Origin: Melanopsichium pennsylvanicum
Lineage: Eukaryota; Basidiomycota; Ustilaginomycetes; Ustilaginales
DNA length: 64,000 nt
Reading direction: 5' to 3'
Assembly: GCA_900208305.1 (NCBI GenBank)
Contig: OAPG01000004.1
Location: 992,001-1,056,000, forward strand
Shown here: in pieces, positions 53,449-64,000 of the stretch
How positions within the stretch are numbered: the stretch's first letter is position 1
Layout: each line of letters begins with the position of its first letter
Program-made: the position numbers and the translations under genes
The notes under the pieces: model-generated
The model's database searches: none
Told to the model about the DNA's origin: nothing
The model's input: the letters and a program-made list of their open reading frames with translations, nothing else

Positions 53449-55258
53449 ATGCCACCAACACCTTCCGATGACGGCTACGATTCCGACTCGACGCACTCGG
53501 GCTCAGAATTTCAACCCTCCGATGTTCAACTTGGCCTCGCTGACGGTCCACTCGAAGCCGACGATGAATCCAACCCTCTTGTCTCCCGTATCGGCGGCCG
53601 TGCAGCTTGGTTGCCAATCAAAAATACACCCCTACAACAAATCGCTCAATGCGCATCATGCACACACCAAATGCAGCTGCTTGTCCAAATCTTTGCCCCC
53701 CTCGTCGAGTCGCCTTATGATCGCTGTCTAATGGTCTGGGGTTGTGCTCGCCCTGCTTGCCAGCGAAATGACGTCAATTCGTAAGTAGCCACCTACAATC
53801 AATTCTTGAGACAAACCATAAGGCGGGGCATAGGATTAGTATCAATTTCTTCACTTGACGCCCCTTCGGGCTCTGAAAAGAATAACAACTTTGACAACCG
53901 AGCTTTTTAACAATGATGCCCCCTCTTGTTTCATTCCCACTCTGATTGCACATACCTGAACCACTTGCTCACCTTACATCCTCGACCTATACAATCTACC
54001 GTAACATAACAGGCTCAAGGTGATCAGGACGCTCAAGTTCAACCATCGCTGGGCAGCAAAGTTGGAAAAACAAAAGGCAAAGCGTCTTTCTCGACAGCAA
54101 GCAAGAAAGGAACGAGAGGCTGCCGACGCCAAAGCCAAAGCCGAACAGCTCGAGAGGAGCAAGATCAACCCTTTCTCCACCGCTTCTTCCGGCTCCAATG
54201 CTGGCTTGGGAGGCATGCTTTTCGGAGGTGACTCAACCAATCCATTTGCTTGTTCCACTCCCGCTGCTCCTGCTACCGCCCCTGTTGCAGAGGCCACTCC
54301 AAACGCTGAGCACGATGTTGAGCTGGAAATTTTTGACGACGACTCTGAAGGCGATTACGAATCCGAATCCGAATCCGAGCGGCTCGCCGAAGAGCTCGCA
54401 CTCAAGTCTGACCTGGCAGCCACAAATTCTATCCCATCTTGGGTCGAATCTTGCACTCGCTATCCGCCACTCTATCTGAACACGATCCCCGAGCCTTGCT
54501 CGTCGAGCATCTCCAAGAAGCTCTCCAGCGAGGAGGCTGCCATGCTCAAAGATGCGTCTGCTTCAGGAGCGCTCAACGACGCTTCTATCGAACAAGACCT
54601 CAAAGGCTTCGCCAAGGAAGGGTACGAAAGAATGCTGCTCGATGGGATCGATGACACGTTTGAACGATTCTTGAAGAGGGTCAGTGTCGAACCCAGGCAG
54701 GCGGTGAGGTACGAGTTCGGTGGCGAGCCCATTGCGTTCCATGCCAAGGGCAAGATCTACGATCTCTTGTGGCCAAAGGAAAACAAGATCAAGGCGGGCG
54801 GGCAGGTCTCTGTCACCAAGGGTCAGTTCAAGTCTGGAGAAGCAGCACCGGGTGAACGAAGCTTTAGCTCTAGCGCCGTACCTCCCTGCCCCGAATGTGG
54901 CGCCCAGAGGATCTTTGAAGCCCAACTCATGCCCAACCTGATCAACCTCCTTAAAGCTGACCAGATCCGATCCGCAGATGGATCCGTCGACATGGACGCT
55001 GACTCTACTGTCACCACCACTGCTGGTGATGAGCAAGCAAAGAGAAAAGCCGCCATTGAGCAAGCTCTTGGACGACGTCTTCCGGGTGACAAGTCAAAGG
55101 CAGAGGACGGCGGAAGCACCTTTGATGCAAGGACCGGGCTTGTTTGGAGCACCGCCTTCATATTTACCTGTTCTAAAGACTGCTGTGTGAGCATAGAGCA
55201 GGATAGAGAATGTTGGAAGCAAGAGATTATCCTGGCCCAGTTTGAGGACGAGCAATGA
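53449..55258 (+). CDS. TSR4: PDCD2-family ribosome assembly factor Tsr4
   Basis: Two exons, 53449-53780 and 54013-55258, 525 residues; intron 232 bases, GTAAGT...CAG, joining TC|G. The N-terminus DSDSTHSGSEFQPSDVQLGL leads to the PDCD2 N-terminal module with Cys pairs (CASCTHQM, CARPAC) that bind zinc. An acidic linker (DDDSEGDYESESESE) follows, then the PDCD2_C domain with WVESCTRYPPLYLN, YERMLLDGIDDTFERFLKRV, CPECGAQRIFEAQLMPNLIN and the C-terminal CSKDC. In yeast Tsr4 and in animals PDCD2 chaperone Rps2 (uS5) co-translationally for the 40S subunit. Length and domain order fit the fungal proteins. Confidence 0.92.
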
Positions 55259-55710
55259 TCCTGTAATTTTTTTCTTTTTTTTCTTTTTCTTTTGAACCCC
55301 CCCCCTTTTTTCTTACCTTCGTCCCTTGTCCTTTCCCATGGTACCATGTTCATTCACCCACGCTTTTTTTTTGTACTACCTTTATATCGCACTATTATCT
55401 TCATTGTACTTGTATCCTACATACTGCACATACCGTTTTACAACTGTGTCCTGCAATTCGCATTTTTTTTTTCACGCATTCTCTCTGCTATATTTCTCCT
55501 TTTTTTTGTTCTCGTTGGGGTGTGGGTGGAATCTTGCGTTGGAGTTTTTTCCAGTGTACACACACACACGAAAAAAAAAAACAACGCTGAACTCATACTT
55601 GTTTTTTGTTGTTTTTTTTTTAATTTATTTATTTTGTATTGAAGAGCTGATTCAAAATCATAAATGGGTTGGTTGGTTAGGGCGTATAATACTATAAGTG
55701 TGTAAGACAG

Positions 55711-55741
<31 letters not shown>
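55259..55741. other. Convergent intergenic region, T-rich
   Basis: T-rich low-complexity sequence with (CA)n at 55559-55570. Frames of 116-123 codons here are translations of the T tracts. No gene. Confidence 0.6.
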
Positions 55742-55742
<1 letters not shown>

Positions 55743-55743
55743 T
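55714..55743. repeat. (TTA)n microsatellite across a stop codon
   Basis: About ten TTA units, the last overlapping the TAA stop of the transporter gene at 55742-55744. Confidence 0.9.
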
Positions 55744-58630
55744 AGAAGTGGATGGTGGGACGATATTCATCCTCGTCGCAATAATGGTGTTGTTCAAATA
55801 AAGGGGATTGAGCATGGTTACCTTGAGCGTACCTTGTATTTCTTTCACTCAACGTCAAAGGTACAAACCTTGTACAAAGTGCAGCGAACAATGCCATTGT
55901 ACCACCGAATCTCAATACCCAAATCGTTGCTTCTGCCGGATTCAAATTACCACCACCACCACCACCTCCTCTTCCAACATCATCATCATGATGATTTTGA
56001 TCACCTCCTACTAACATAAGTACTACAGCCGCTACTGCTTCTGCCGTTGTTGTTGTTGTTGTTGTTGTTGTTGTTGATGATGACGATATGAAGGGATGTT
56101 GACCAAGTACGAGATGAATACGGTTTCTCGAACTGTGTACTGCGCTAAAGATGAGACTGGCGATAATGGCGATAAGAAACTGAGGTGCTACAATAGCCAG
56201 ATTGTGTATACCCAGAATCGTCCCTGCTCCCCCACTCGTCGTATTGAAAGAACGCTCTTCCTCATCATCATTCCAACTTGTACCATATCTATACTCTCTT
56301 CCCCCTGCCGCATTTTCTGAACGAGATAAATGGCAACTATCCACAACCTCATCTGAAACATTCTCATCCTGAGTACTCTGATGTGTTAGGGTATGTGGAA
56401 GTGGAGAACAATTCACCAAACTCGCTTGAATCCTCTCCCTTGTCCCTTGCTCTCCATTGCTCATCCTCCTGTTCCCTACCGTCGAACCAAACTTGAGACT
56501 ACTCCTTCCACCCTCACCTCCAATTCCATTTTTAGTAGCACTGCCACGATTGATACCCATTCCACCCGCCTCGCTTCTTGTTCGAATCCTTTCTCTGGTC
56601 CTCTGAGGACTCCAATGATCCTCTTCAAATTCGAAAGGACTCGTACCTTGTTCTGCTTCCCTTACAAACTCTCCCACCATCGCAAATGGTGCCCATGCCG
56701 CTACACTCCACGGCACACCAACCAACGCAATCACCACCGTGGCTTGATAAACCGTACTCGCCCACGCCGTACCTACAAGCATGATCGTGGCAAAAGCGAC
56801 GCTCGCAATCGTCCAAAACGTTCGCAGCGTCAAACCAGCCGTGAGACCCCTTACGATACGCTTTGCTCGCGAAAGCTTTTCGTTCTGTTCCATATCAACC
56901 GCACCATGATGGTGATGATGTTGGTGTTGGTTTGGTCCCGATTCGTCGGCCAACGAAGTATCGAGAAAAAGTGTTGGAGTCGGGGGATCTGATTCCGAAG
57001 CATTTCGGATTGAAGACGACTTGTGACCTTGATCCCGCTTCTTTCCCTCTCCTGCAAGCGCAAGGTACGGAAGCAGTGCAGCCGAGACAAGCGAGACTAG
57101 AGCAAACATGAGCATGGCAAACGAACCCTTTTCCGCATCGCTATCCGAACTCGAACCCGCACCATCATGCTCGTCTCCAAATCCCATCGGCTCGCTATAC
57201 AACCACCCTTGTTCGCCACCACCACCATTACCATCATGCTTCAACTGTCTTTTAAGATTCCTCTCGTATTGCGCGATTTGCAACACATACGTAGTACCAT
57301 AGAACAGGAACGGGAACCAACCCATAAACGCAAACAGCTGCACTAAACAAACTCTCCTGACGCTCCTCGGCAATGTTCGGACCGCATGCCAAACGTCATC
57401 TACCGTCTGCTTCACTTTCCTCCCCATCGACGCGCATCCTCTCCCTTGCTGCTGCTGCTGATGATGATGATGTTGGAGACCCAACCGATCTATAGGCGCT
57501 TCCTGGATGAGTCCGACGGTGATACTTACACAAGAAATCATGGCTAGCAGCGAAATGATTGCAAACCTTCTGAATTGGCCTGTTCCCAACCAACGCAGAC
57601 CTTTCCAAGACGCAAGATCCACCCAACCACACAGATAACCGAGCACGTTACCTGCATGAGTCATTCTTCCTTGCCATGCGTTTGCGATGCTCTGCTGTTC
57701 CGAAGCGGCCGTGTCGAGGATGAGCGCACGCGATGCGGCTTGCAACCCATTCAAGGCGAAATCCAAGATCCAGAATGCAATCACCGAAATGGCCTGAGTG
57801 GTACTGTGCACCAATTCATGACGATGAGGATCCCAATCTGCCAGACCTCCTCCAAAGAGGTCAACGAGTGTGGTGGAGATCGGAACCGAGTAAGCGAGTG
57901 TGATGGTGGAGAGGGTTAGAAGCGCAGCAGAGATGATCATGTACTTTCTGCGTCGAAACGACGACGTCGAGTGATCCGAAAGAGATCCCACAACAGGTTG
58001 AGCGATGAGTCCGGACAAGGGACCTGCCAGCCAGACAAGCGAGGTGGATTGTTCACTCAGACCTAGCGAAAGGAGGTAAGGAGTGCCATAGGCGAGTTCG
58101 AGCGTCCAAGCCAACTGTGCACCTGCCAAGCTTAGCGTCAGGATGATTAGACCAAGTCGGGTGAGTTTGGGTTGGCGCAAGTCAAACGCTTGCAAATCCA
58201 CTTGACTGTCTTGGGCAAGATGGATGCTGCTGTGTCGATAGAGGCTAAACACGTGGTGCGAAGAGATCCACTCGGCAATGTAGTGCAGCTTTATGCGAAA
58301 TCGATCTGTCAAAGTGCCAGGAACGCTTGTTTGGGCTTGAGCTGATTCAATAGCCCTACGAAGGCGTACATTGCGTGCATCTTCCGATTCTGTACGCCAA
58401 AGGTGGAATCCACTACGTCGACGCGGATCGTGGGCAGAAGCGCCTTTGAGGGTGGACCCAGGCTGGTGCAGAGAAGGATTGTGCGGGGAATTGAGCAGAT
58501 CTTCGAGAGATGCAGGTGCTTCTGGAGTTTGAATGCGAACATTTTGCAGAGCAGATCGGAGTTTCGATTGAGAGCCAGTACCGTGCTCGCTCCGGGAGGT
58601 TAGGGAGGTGGAGGATGATCTCGAACTCAT
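55742..58630 (-). CDS. SLC45/sucrose-type (GPH) membrane transporter, 962 aa
   Basis: Intronless from the ATG at 58630 (MSSRSSSTSLTSRSEHG). About 150 N-terminal residues are polar; membrane segments start with LGLIILTLSLAGAQLAWTLE. The GPH/SLC45 signature is clear: ELAYGTPYLLSLGLS, LVWLAGPLSGLIAQPVVGSL and SDHSTSSFRRRKYMI. The central and C-terminal halves hold further helices (FAFMGWFPFLFYGTTYVLQI, TVVIALVGVPWSVAAWAPFA) separated by long hydrophilic inserts rich in His, Gln, Gly, Ser and Thr runs. Family members transport sucrose, maltose or other sugars with protons; S. pombe Sut1 takes up maltose. Twelve helices are expected; the inserts nearly double the usual length (about 550). The substrate is not determined. 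Confidence 0.9.
56046..56075. repeat. (GTT)n coding repeat
   Basis: Ten GTT-type units on the + strand read as ACA/ACC-type Thr codons in the transporter, giving a polythreonine run. Confidence 0.85.
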
Positions 58631-59457
58631 GATCAATCCGTGCTGTTGAGTACAGAAAGGAAGAAGCGATGACTTGTCTCGGAGTATGCGAGACTTGGAA
58701 GTTTACGATGCGAGTCAGAGCATGAGCGTGGATGATGGAAAATAGAAGGTGAATCGAAACGAAACAAAATAGAAGCCAAGGGCCCCAACCTGAACGAAAT
58801 AAGTGTGGGATGGTGTAGTAATAGGTTGTATGCAAGTTTCGTTGAATCGACCGGCGTCTCAAAGCGTGCGGTTGTGGTTTGTTGTGAGCTACTCTGTGCT
58901 GTGCGATCAAGGTTGCGCAAGTCGCTCTTGCTGTCAATTGGCAGCTGCGATGTATGGTCACACCTGTGGATGATGGAAGTAGTCAACTTAGCAAGTGCAG
59001 TTGGTTGGAATGCATACAGCTGTGCGAGTCTGACCAAAGCTAACTTGATAGGGTCTTTTGGCAAGTGTGACTTTTAAAGCACAAAAACGTCACCTTTCAT
59101 TCTGCAAATATGCGATTGCACACCACAATTTCGCGAAGTTTAAATCTTGTTAGATTATCGTATTCTTCTTCAAATTAAGATAGTTTTCGGAATTCGGGAA
59201 GATTTGTGCTCACGATGCTCCCCATTTTATATAACTTCTTTCACTTGTCGTGTCCACCACAGCAACCACAGCAACAAGCCATCTGATCCTCGTCTATACC
59301 CTTTTTACGAGCCTAGAGTCATTCTCATCTTTCTCTTCTCAACATTAAACGCACCCCAAATCATCGTCACAGCTGAACACGATTGCCACTCTCTACATCC
59401 ACATCCAACACTCTATCGCCTTGTCACACAGGGGCTGAGCTCATACGTTTGCCCAGC
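58631..59457. promoter_or_regulatory. Divergent intergenic region, SLC45-like / SNU114
   Basis: Both promoters lie here. The frame continuing upstream of the SNU114 ATG (from 59383) begins with TTG, and TTGTCACACAG at 59421-59431 could be the 3' end of a 5' UTR intron. No other gene seen. Confidence 0.5.
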
Positions 59458-62436
59458 ATGGACGACTATGACGAGTTTGGAAACTACATCGGTCCGCTCT
59501 CTGATTCGGAGCTCGAATCCGAAGATGAAATCGCACATGAATCTGAGCAGCAGGCATTACCACCTCTTGAGCAACCTGCACCACTCGAAGGCTACGACGA
59601 TGACGATGACCAAGACCAACTCGCTAACATGGAGCTCGATGACGAGGCAAACGTTATTCACCAACGTGCATTGATACGAGTCGATGAAGGTGCATCCAAT
59701 GCAGTCGTGCTTCACGAGGACAAGCAATACTATCCGTCCGCTTCCGAAGTGTATGGCGACGACGTTGAAACCATGGTCCAAGAAGAAGATGCTCAGCCGT
59801 TGTCCGTTCCCATCGTCGAACCCGTCAAAATCCGTCGATTTGCAGTACGAGAAGAAGGTCTGCCCGAAACGAGGTTCGATCGCAGCTTCATGTCGAGCCT
59901 GATGAACATGCCCGATATGGTGCGCAACGTGGCTGTGGCAGGACACCTTCATCATGGAAAGACGAGCCTCCTCGACACGCTCGTGTACGAAACACATTTA
60001 ATGCAAGTCGATATGGACACGCACATGCGCTACACCGATTCGCACAATCTCGAAAGAGACAGAGGTATTTCGATCAAATCCGCACCTGTCTCGTTCGTTC
60101 TGCAAGGCACTAAACAAAAATCGTACTTGATCAACCTCATCGATACACCTGGCCATACGAATTTCCAGGATGAAGTGGCTGCGGCATGTCGTCTCGCGGA
60201 TGGTGTGGTTTTAGTCGTCGACGTTGTGGAAGGTGTCATGTGCAATACTGTCGAGATCATTCGACATTGCATTCGTCAAGGGTTGGCTATGGTTTTGGTT
60301 TTGAACAAGATCGATCGGTTGATTTTGGAACTTCGACTACCGCCGAATGAAGCATACTACAAGATTAGACATGCAATTCAGGAAGTCAACAACACCATCG
60401 CCTCTTTTGATCCCAATCCTTCTCTCGCTTTGGGCCCCGAAAAGGGCAACGTGGCTTTCGCATCCACCCAGATGGGCTACTGTTTTACCCTCGGCAGTTT
60501 TGCAAAGCTCTACGCTGATACGTACGCAACCACGGTCGACGTGCATGCTTTTTCACAAAGGCTGTGGGGAAGTATGTATTACAACCCAGAGTCGAGGAAC
60601 TTTTCACGCAAACCTTCTCAGCATGCAGAGACAAAGCCAAGTTTCGTCCATTTCATTCTCGAACCGTTGTACAAAATTTATTCGGCCGTGCTCTCCTCGG
60701 ACACGCCCATTTTGAAAAGGACATTGGCTAGTCTTGGAATTTATCTCAAACCGGCCATGTACAAGGTGGATGTAAGGGGTTTGCTCAAGATTGTGTTGAA
60801 TCAATTCTTTGGTCCATCACAAGGGTTTGTTGATTTGGTTGTTGATCACATTCCTTCTCCGAAGGAAGGTGCAGGGATGCGACTCGAAAAGGTGTATACC
60901 GGGCGTTTATCAGGATCTGTGTACGATTCCATGCTCATGTGCGATGCAGATGGACCTCTGGTTGTGCAGATTACCAAGTTGTATCCAACTACCGACGCGC
61001 AGGCATTCCGAGCGTTTGGAAGGGTCATGTCTGGCACGGCTCGTCCTGGTACTCGAGTCAAAATTCTGGGCGAAAATTTTTCATCGGATGACGATGAGGA
61101 TATGATTACCACCAACATCGAATCCACCTGGATCTGCAATACTCGGTACGACGTTCAAGTTGACGGTGTACCCGCTGGAAATTGGGTGCTTCTCTCCGGC
61201 GTCGACTCATCGCTTTCGAAAACCGGAACGATTTTCGATGCAACTCTGCGCACAGAAGAGCTTGCTATCTTTGCACCCATTGAACATATGACTCAATCGA
61301 TTCTCAAAGTGTCTGTGGAAGCACTCAACCCCTCGGAACTGCCGAAAATGTTGGAAGGTCTGCGCAAGGTCAACAAGAGCTACCCTTTAGCGGTTACCAA
61401 GGTGGAAGAGAGTGGAGAGCATGTGGTGATGGGTACTGGCGAGTTGTATTTGGATTGTATTTTGCACGATTTAAGGGTTTTGTTCAGCGAGATTGAAATT
61501 AGGGTTAGTGATCCGGTAGTCCAATTTTGCGAAACGGTGGTTGAAACTTCGGCAGTTAAATGTTATGCTTATACTGCCAATAAGCGGAATCAACTTACTA
61601 TTATTGCTGAACCGTTAGAGAAAGGGTTGGCAGAAGAGATCGAGTGTGGGGCATTGAATTTGGGTATGCCTTCCAAGGTGTTGGGCAAAGTGTTGCAGGA
61701 CAAGTACGGATGGGATTTGCTCGCATCGCGTTCGGTTTGGGCTTTTGGAGGTGCGAATGTGTTAGTGGATGATACGCTTCCGAGCGAGGTGGATAAGAAA
61801 TTGTTGTATTCGGTTAAGGAATCCATCATTCAAGGATTTCAATGGGGATGTAGGGAAGGTCCACTTTGCGATGAACCTATTCGCAATGTCAAGTTTCGAA
61901 TTCTTGACGCTCAAATTTCGGAATCGGCTATTCATCGTGGAGGAGGTCAAATGATTCCAACAGCTCGACGTGCATGTTATGCTGCTTACCTTTTGGCTTC
62001 ACCTCGACTCATGGAACCTATTTATCAAGTCCAAGTTCAAACCACGTCTGGTGGTATTGCATCCGTTTATACTCTGTTGGCTAAAAGGAGAGGACACGTT
62101 GTCAAAGATATGCCTAAAGCTGGTTCGACTTTGTATACGGTGCAAGCTTACGTTCCTGTTATGGATGCGAATGGATTTGAGACGGATTTGAGGGTGATGA
62201 CTAAAGGGGAAGCGATATGTATGATGCAAATGAGTCATTGGTCTATTGTACCTGGGAATCCAACTGATCAAAGTATAAAGTTAAGAGTTTTGGAACCAGC
62301 GATACCTTTAGGTTTGGCTAAGGATTTTGTGACAAAGACAAGGAGAAGAAAAGGTTTACCGGAGGGGATCAATGTTGCTACTTACTTGGATGTTGATATG
62401 ACTTTGGCTTTGGCTCAAGCGGGTGTGGAAATTTGA
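59458..62436 (+). CDS. SNU114: U5 snRNP GTPase Snu114 (EFTUD2)
   Basis: Intronless, 992 residues. The start MDDYDEFGNYIGP is the typical acidic Snu114/EFTUD2 N-terminus. GTPase motifs: G1 AGHLHHGKTSLLD (about 160), G3 DTPGHTNF (about 230) and G4 NKID (about 282). EF-2-like domains II-V follow, with SYPLAVTKVEESGEHVVMG and the C-terminal block RRKGLPEGINVATYLDVDM. Snu114 sits in U5 snRNP and controls Brr2-driven U4/U6 unwinding and disassembly in splicing. Length agrees with EFTUD2 (972) and yeast Snu114 (1008). Synonymous codons shift toward A/T-ending in the last third. No truncation or frameshift is seen. Confidence 0.97.
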   Translation: MDDYDEFGNYIGPLSDSELESEDEIAHESEQQALPPLEQPAPLEGYDDDDDQDQLANMELDDEANVIHQRALIRVDEGASNAVVLHEDKQYYPSASEVYGDDVETMVQEEDAQPLSVPIVEPVKIRRFAVREEGLPETRFDRSFMSSLMNMPDMVRNVAVAGHLHHGKTSLLDTLVYETHLMQVDMDTHMRYTDSHNLERDRGISIKSAPVSFVLQGTKQKSYLINLIDTPGHTNFQDEVAAACRLADGVVLVVDVVEGVMCNTVEIIRHCIRQGLAMVLVLNKIDRLILELRLPPNEAYYKIRHAIQEVNNTIASFDPNPSLALGPEKGNVAFASTQMGYCFTLGSFAKLYADTYATTVDVHAFSQRLWGSMYYNPESRNFSRKPSQHAETKPSFVHFILEPLYKIYSAVLSSDTPILKRTLASLGIYLKPAMYKVDVRGLLKIVLNQFFGPSQGFVDLVVDHIPSPKEGAGMRLEKVYTGRLSGSVYDSMLMCDADGPLVVQITKLYPTTDAQAFRAFGRVMSGTARPGTRVKILGENFSSDDDEDMITTNIESTWICNTRYDVQVDGVPAGNWVLLSGVDSSLSKTGTIFDATLRTEELAIFAPIEHMTQSILKVSVEALNPSELPKMLEGLRKVNKSYPLAVTKVEESGEHVVMGTGELYLDCILHDLRVLFSEIEIRVSDPVVQFCETVVETSAVKCYAYTANKRNQLTIIAEPLEKGLAEEIECGALNLGMPSKVLGKVLQDKYGWDLLASRSVWAFGGANVLVDDTLPSEVDKKLLYSVKESIIQGFQWGCREGPLCDEPIRNVKFRILDAQISESAIHRGGGQMIPTARRACYAAYLLASPRLMEPIYQVQVQTTSGGIASVYTLLAKRRGHVVKDMPKAGSTLYTVQAYVPVMDANGFETDLRVMTKGEAICMMQMSHWSIVPGNPTDQSIKLRVLEPAIPLGLAKDFVTKTRRRKGLPEGINVATYLDVDMTLALAQAGVEI

Positions 62437-62830
62437 ACAAAGTGTCAAAAGTAAAGCAACCAACCGATTTTCAACATTGATTTTTTTTTTTTTTCAATTT
62501 TCAAAACTGGTTCAATCCATTTAATAATTAAGTTTGTTTTTTAGAAAATCCGTATCATCCATTCCAAAACCTTTTTCTTTCTCTTCATAAAAAAAAAATC
62601 CCTTACAAATCACGCTTTCATCACTGTACAAATCGTATTCTTATACACATACGAGTGTGAAAAATTCAACCACATACAGAACCCTAAAATAAAAAAAGGG
62701 GGGGGAAAGATAAATTCATATTTAATTTACAATTTCGCATTCCTGATTAAAAAAAAAAAAAAAAAAAAACTTGCAAATTATCATTTTGTTCATATAGAAT
62801 GAATGCTTTTGGAACGCCAAAGCAAACGAA
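62437..62830. other. Convergent intergenic region, A/T-rich
   Basis: 3' ends of SNU114 and GRX5. Poly-T at 62482-62494 and poly-A at 62748-62769. No gene. Confidence 0.6.
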
Positions 62831-63917
62831 TTAAACTTGATTCTTATTTGCCTCTTCGAGTGGAAGAAGAAGTTCATTCTTCAGAAGCAACTCTTCAAGC
62901 TCTCCCGACTGATGCACTGTGACAAACAACAACAACAAAAAAAAAGAGGTGTTGGGTGAAGAAATCAACAAGATGATAGGGAAAAAGAAATTATTGGTTT
63001 GTTGTAAGCGACTTTGTTGCACTCATCCATTTTAGAATCATCTTGTTGTTTTCTCATTCATATGAATCTGTTGAATTTCTTCTTTATTCCCTCCAACGAC
63101 GACTAATCACACTTCCCAGGTGAATGTAAATACCATCTCATCCTGTTCATGTTTCATCTCTGCTGAGAGCTGCAACTTGCCTGTTTGCGTTAAAGCACTT
63201 CCAATCTTCCTCTTGGTCTTTCTCTGCCTCCAAAAATAATAACCATCATCAAAAAAAAAAAAAAAGGAAGCCTTACTTACTATTGATCAAAATGTCACAA
63301 CCGCCAACAAATTCGCCAGCAACATACACCTGTGGAATTGTGGGCCAATCGCTATACTCCTTGATAGCTTGACGTAATTCCTGATCTTCGAGACAATTGA
63401 AAGCAACTAGCTTTTCAGGTTTGACACCTTGAACCTGCATGACTTGAATAACTGCACGTGAGAATCCGCACATAGGTTGATCGGGTGTACCTTTCATAAA
63501 TACGACCAAAGGATTTTCCTTGACTGTGCTATCGATTTTGGCGCGTGCTTCGGTGGATAAAAGTCTTGAAACCGAAGTGTAGATGGGAGAGAACGATGTT
63601 CTATAAGGGTTGGATAGAAGTGAGGCACGAGCTGGGGCTGTGCGCTATTGTCGAGAAGTACATCCAAGACCGATCATCAAAAAAAAAGAAAGCAGAGCAT
63701 AAGGTGTCCATTTTTTGGACATCCACAAAGAGATTGATAGACGAGTAGTCCAATCGAGTTTGAACATCCCGTGACGAAGATTCGAAACAAAACAAAAACG
63801 TTATCGCAAACCGTCAGTGAACAACAAAACCAGAACAGAACAAGCAAAACCCTAAGATTTGGTGAGAATGGCATCACTTACAAGGACACTAAGACTTTGT
63901 TTCATGAAGATCGACAT
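62831..63917 (-). CDS. GRX5: Mitochondrial monothiol glutaredoxin
   Basis: Three exons: 63882-63917, 63281-63644 and 62831-62916, giving 161 residues; introns of 237 and 364 bases (both GTAAGT, ending TAG and CAG), in phase. Exon 1 encodes [12 protein letters not shown]. Exon 2 adds [20 protein letters not shown], a basic Ser/Arg-rich mitochondrial presequence, then [20 protein letters not shown] and the catalytic [13 protein letters not shown] with the monothiol CGFS motif. The substrate-binding parts [19 protein letters not shown] and [11 protein letters not shown] follow, the latter from exon 3. Grx5 carries [2Fe-2S] clusters from Isu to later acceptors in the matrix. A different acceptor at 63610 would break the reading frame from exon 1, which is why 63644 was chosen. 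Confidence 0.94.
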
Positions 63918-64000
63918 AGTGAGCCAAACTCGTGTATCTTATCTTTGATGGTGATTGACAAGAAAGAACATAGAAAGGGAGTCATGGTGAAAAAAGTAAT

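Noticed and set aside
55292..55697. Phe/Leu-rich frames that look like membrane proteins
   Set aside because: They are translations of T-rich low-complexity DNA between convergent genes.
1..64000. CRISPR arrays, bacterial insertion sequences, phage genes, tRNA genes
   Set aside because: Searched by eye for spaced repeats, transposase or integrase motifs and tRNA A/B boxes; none seen, and the window is clearly eukaryotic.

Overview
The window is eukaryotic, and almost certainly from a basidiomycete of the smut lineage (Ustilaginaceae-like; genus not determinable by eye). Evidence: compact gene spacing, short GT-AG introns, several very short first exons, many intronless multi-kilobase genes, and a lone dispersed 5S rRNA gene. 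There is no sign of prokaryotic operons, CRISPR arrays, insertion sequences or intact transposons. I could name 16 protein genes (15 complete, plus a partial Pex8-like gene at the left edge). Four more protein genes are real but of unknown function, one is a probable small secreted cysteine-rich protein, and there is one 5S rRNA gene.

Left third (1-25 kb): a Pex8-like peroxin running off the left edge (-), an unknown protein (+), glucosamine-6-phosphate acetyltransferase GNA1 (-), mitochondrial AIM18 (-), prefoldin subunit 1 (+), a giant RhoGEF (-), a 3.3-kb stretch with no gene, the cleavage factor RNA15/CSTF2 (-), a COA8-type mitochondrial factor (+), an unknown 848-residue protein (-) and a kinetochore NSL1/Mis14 subunit (+).

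Middle (25-44 kb): the 5S rRNA gene, 2.5 kb without a supported gene, a strongly codon-biased MFS transporter (+), SDH8/SDHAF4 (+), an AT-hook coiled-coil protein (-), a BLM/Sgs1-type RecQ helicase (+), the secreted cysteine-rich protein (-, two exons around a repeat-filled intron) and the B56 regulatory subunit of PP2A (-).

Right third (44-64 kb): a divergent pair consisting of a LamB/YcsF (PxpA-type) protein (-) and a biotin-dependent urea carboxylase-like protein with fused PxpC- and PxpB-type domains (+). This arrangement recalls the Aspergillus lactam-utilisation locus and bacterial pxp/acc operons. It is followed by the cargo receptor ERV14 (-), ribosome-assembly factor TSR4 (+), an SLC45/sucrose-type transporter (-), spliceosomal GTPase SNU114 (+) and mitochondrial monothiol glutaredoxin GRX5 (-).

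Most genes are housekeeping genes and, as usual in fungi, neighbours are not functionally linked. The exception is the lam-like pair, which probably acts together in breaking down a lactam or related nitrogen compound. The cysteine-rich secreted protein is the best candidate for something undescribed. Exon structures were built by hand from splice consensus, reading phase and family conservation; none has transcript support here.
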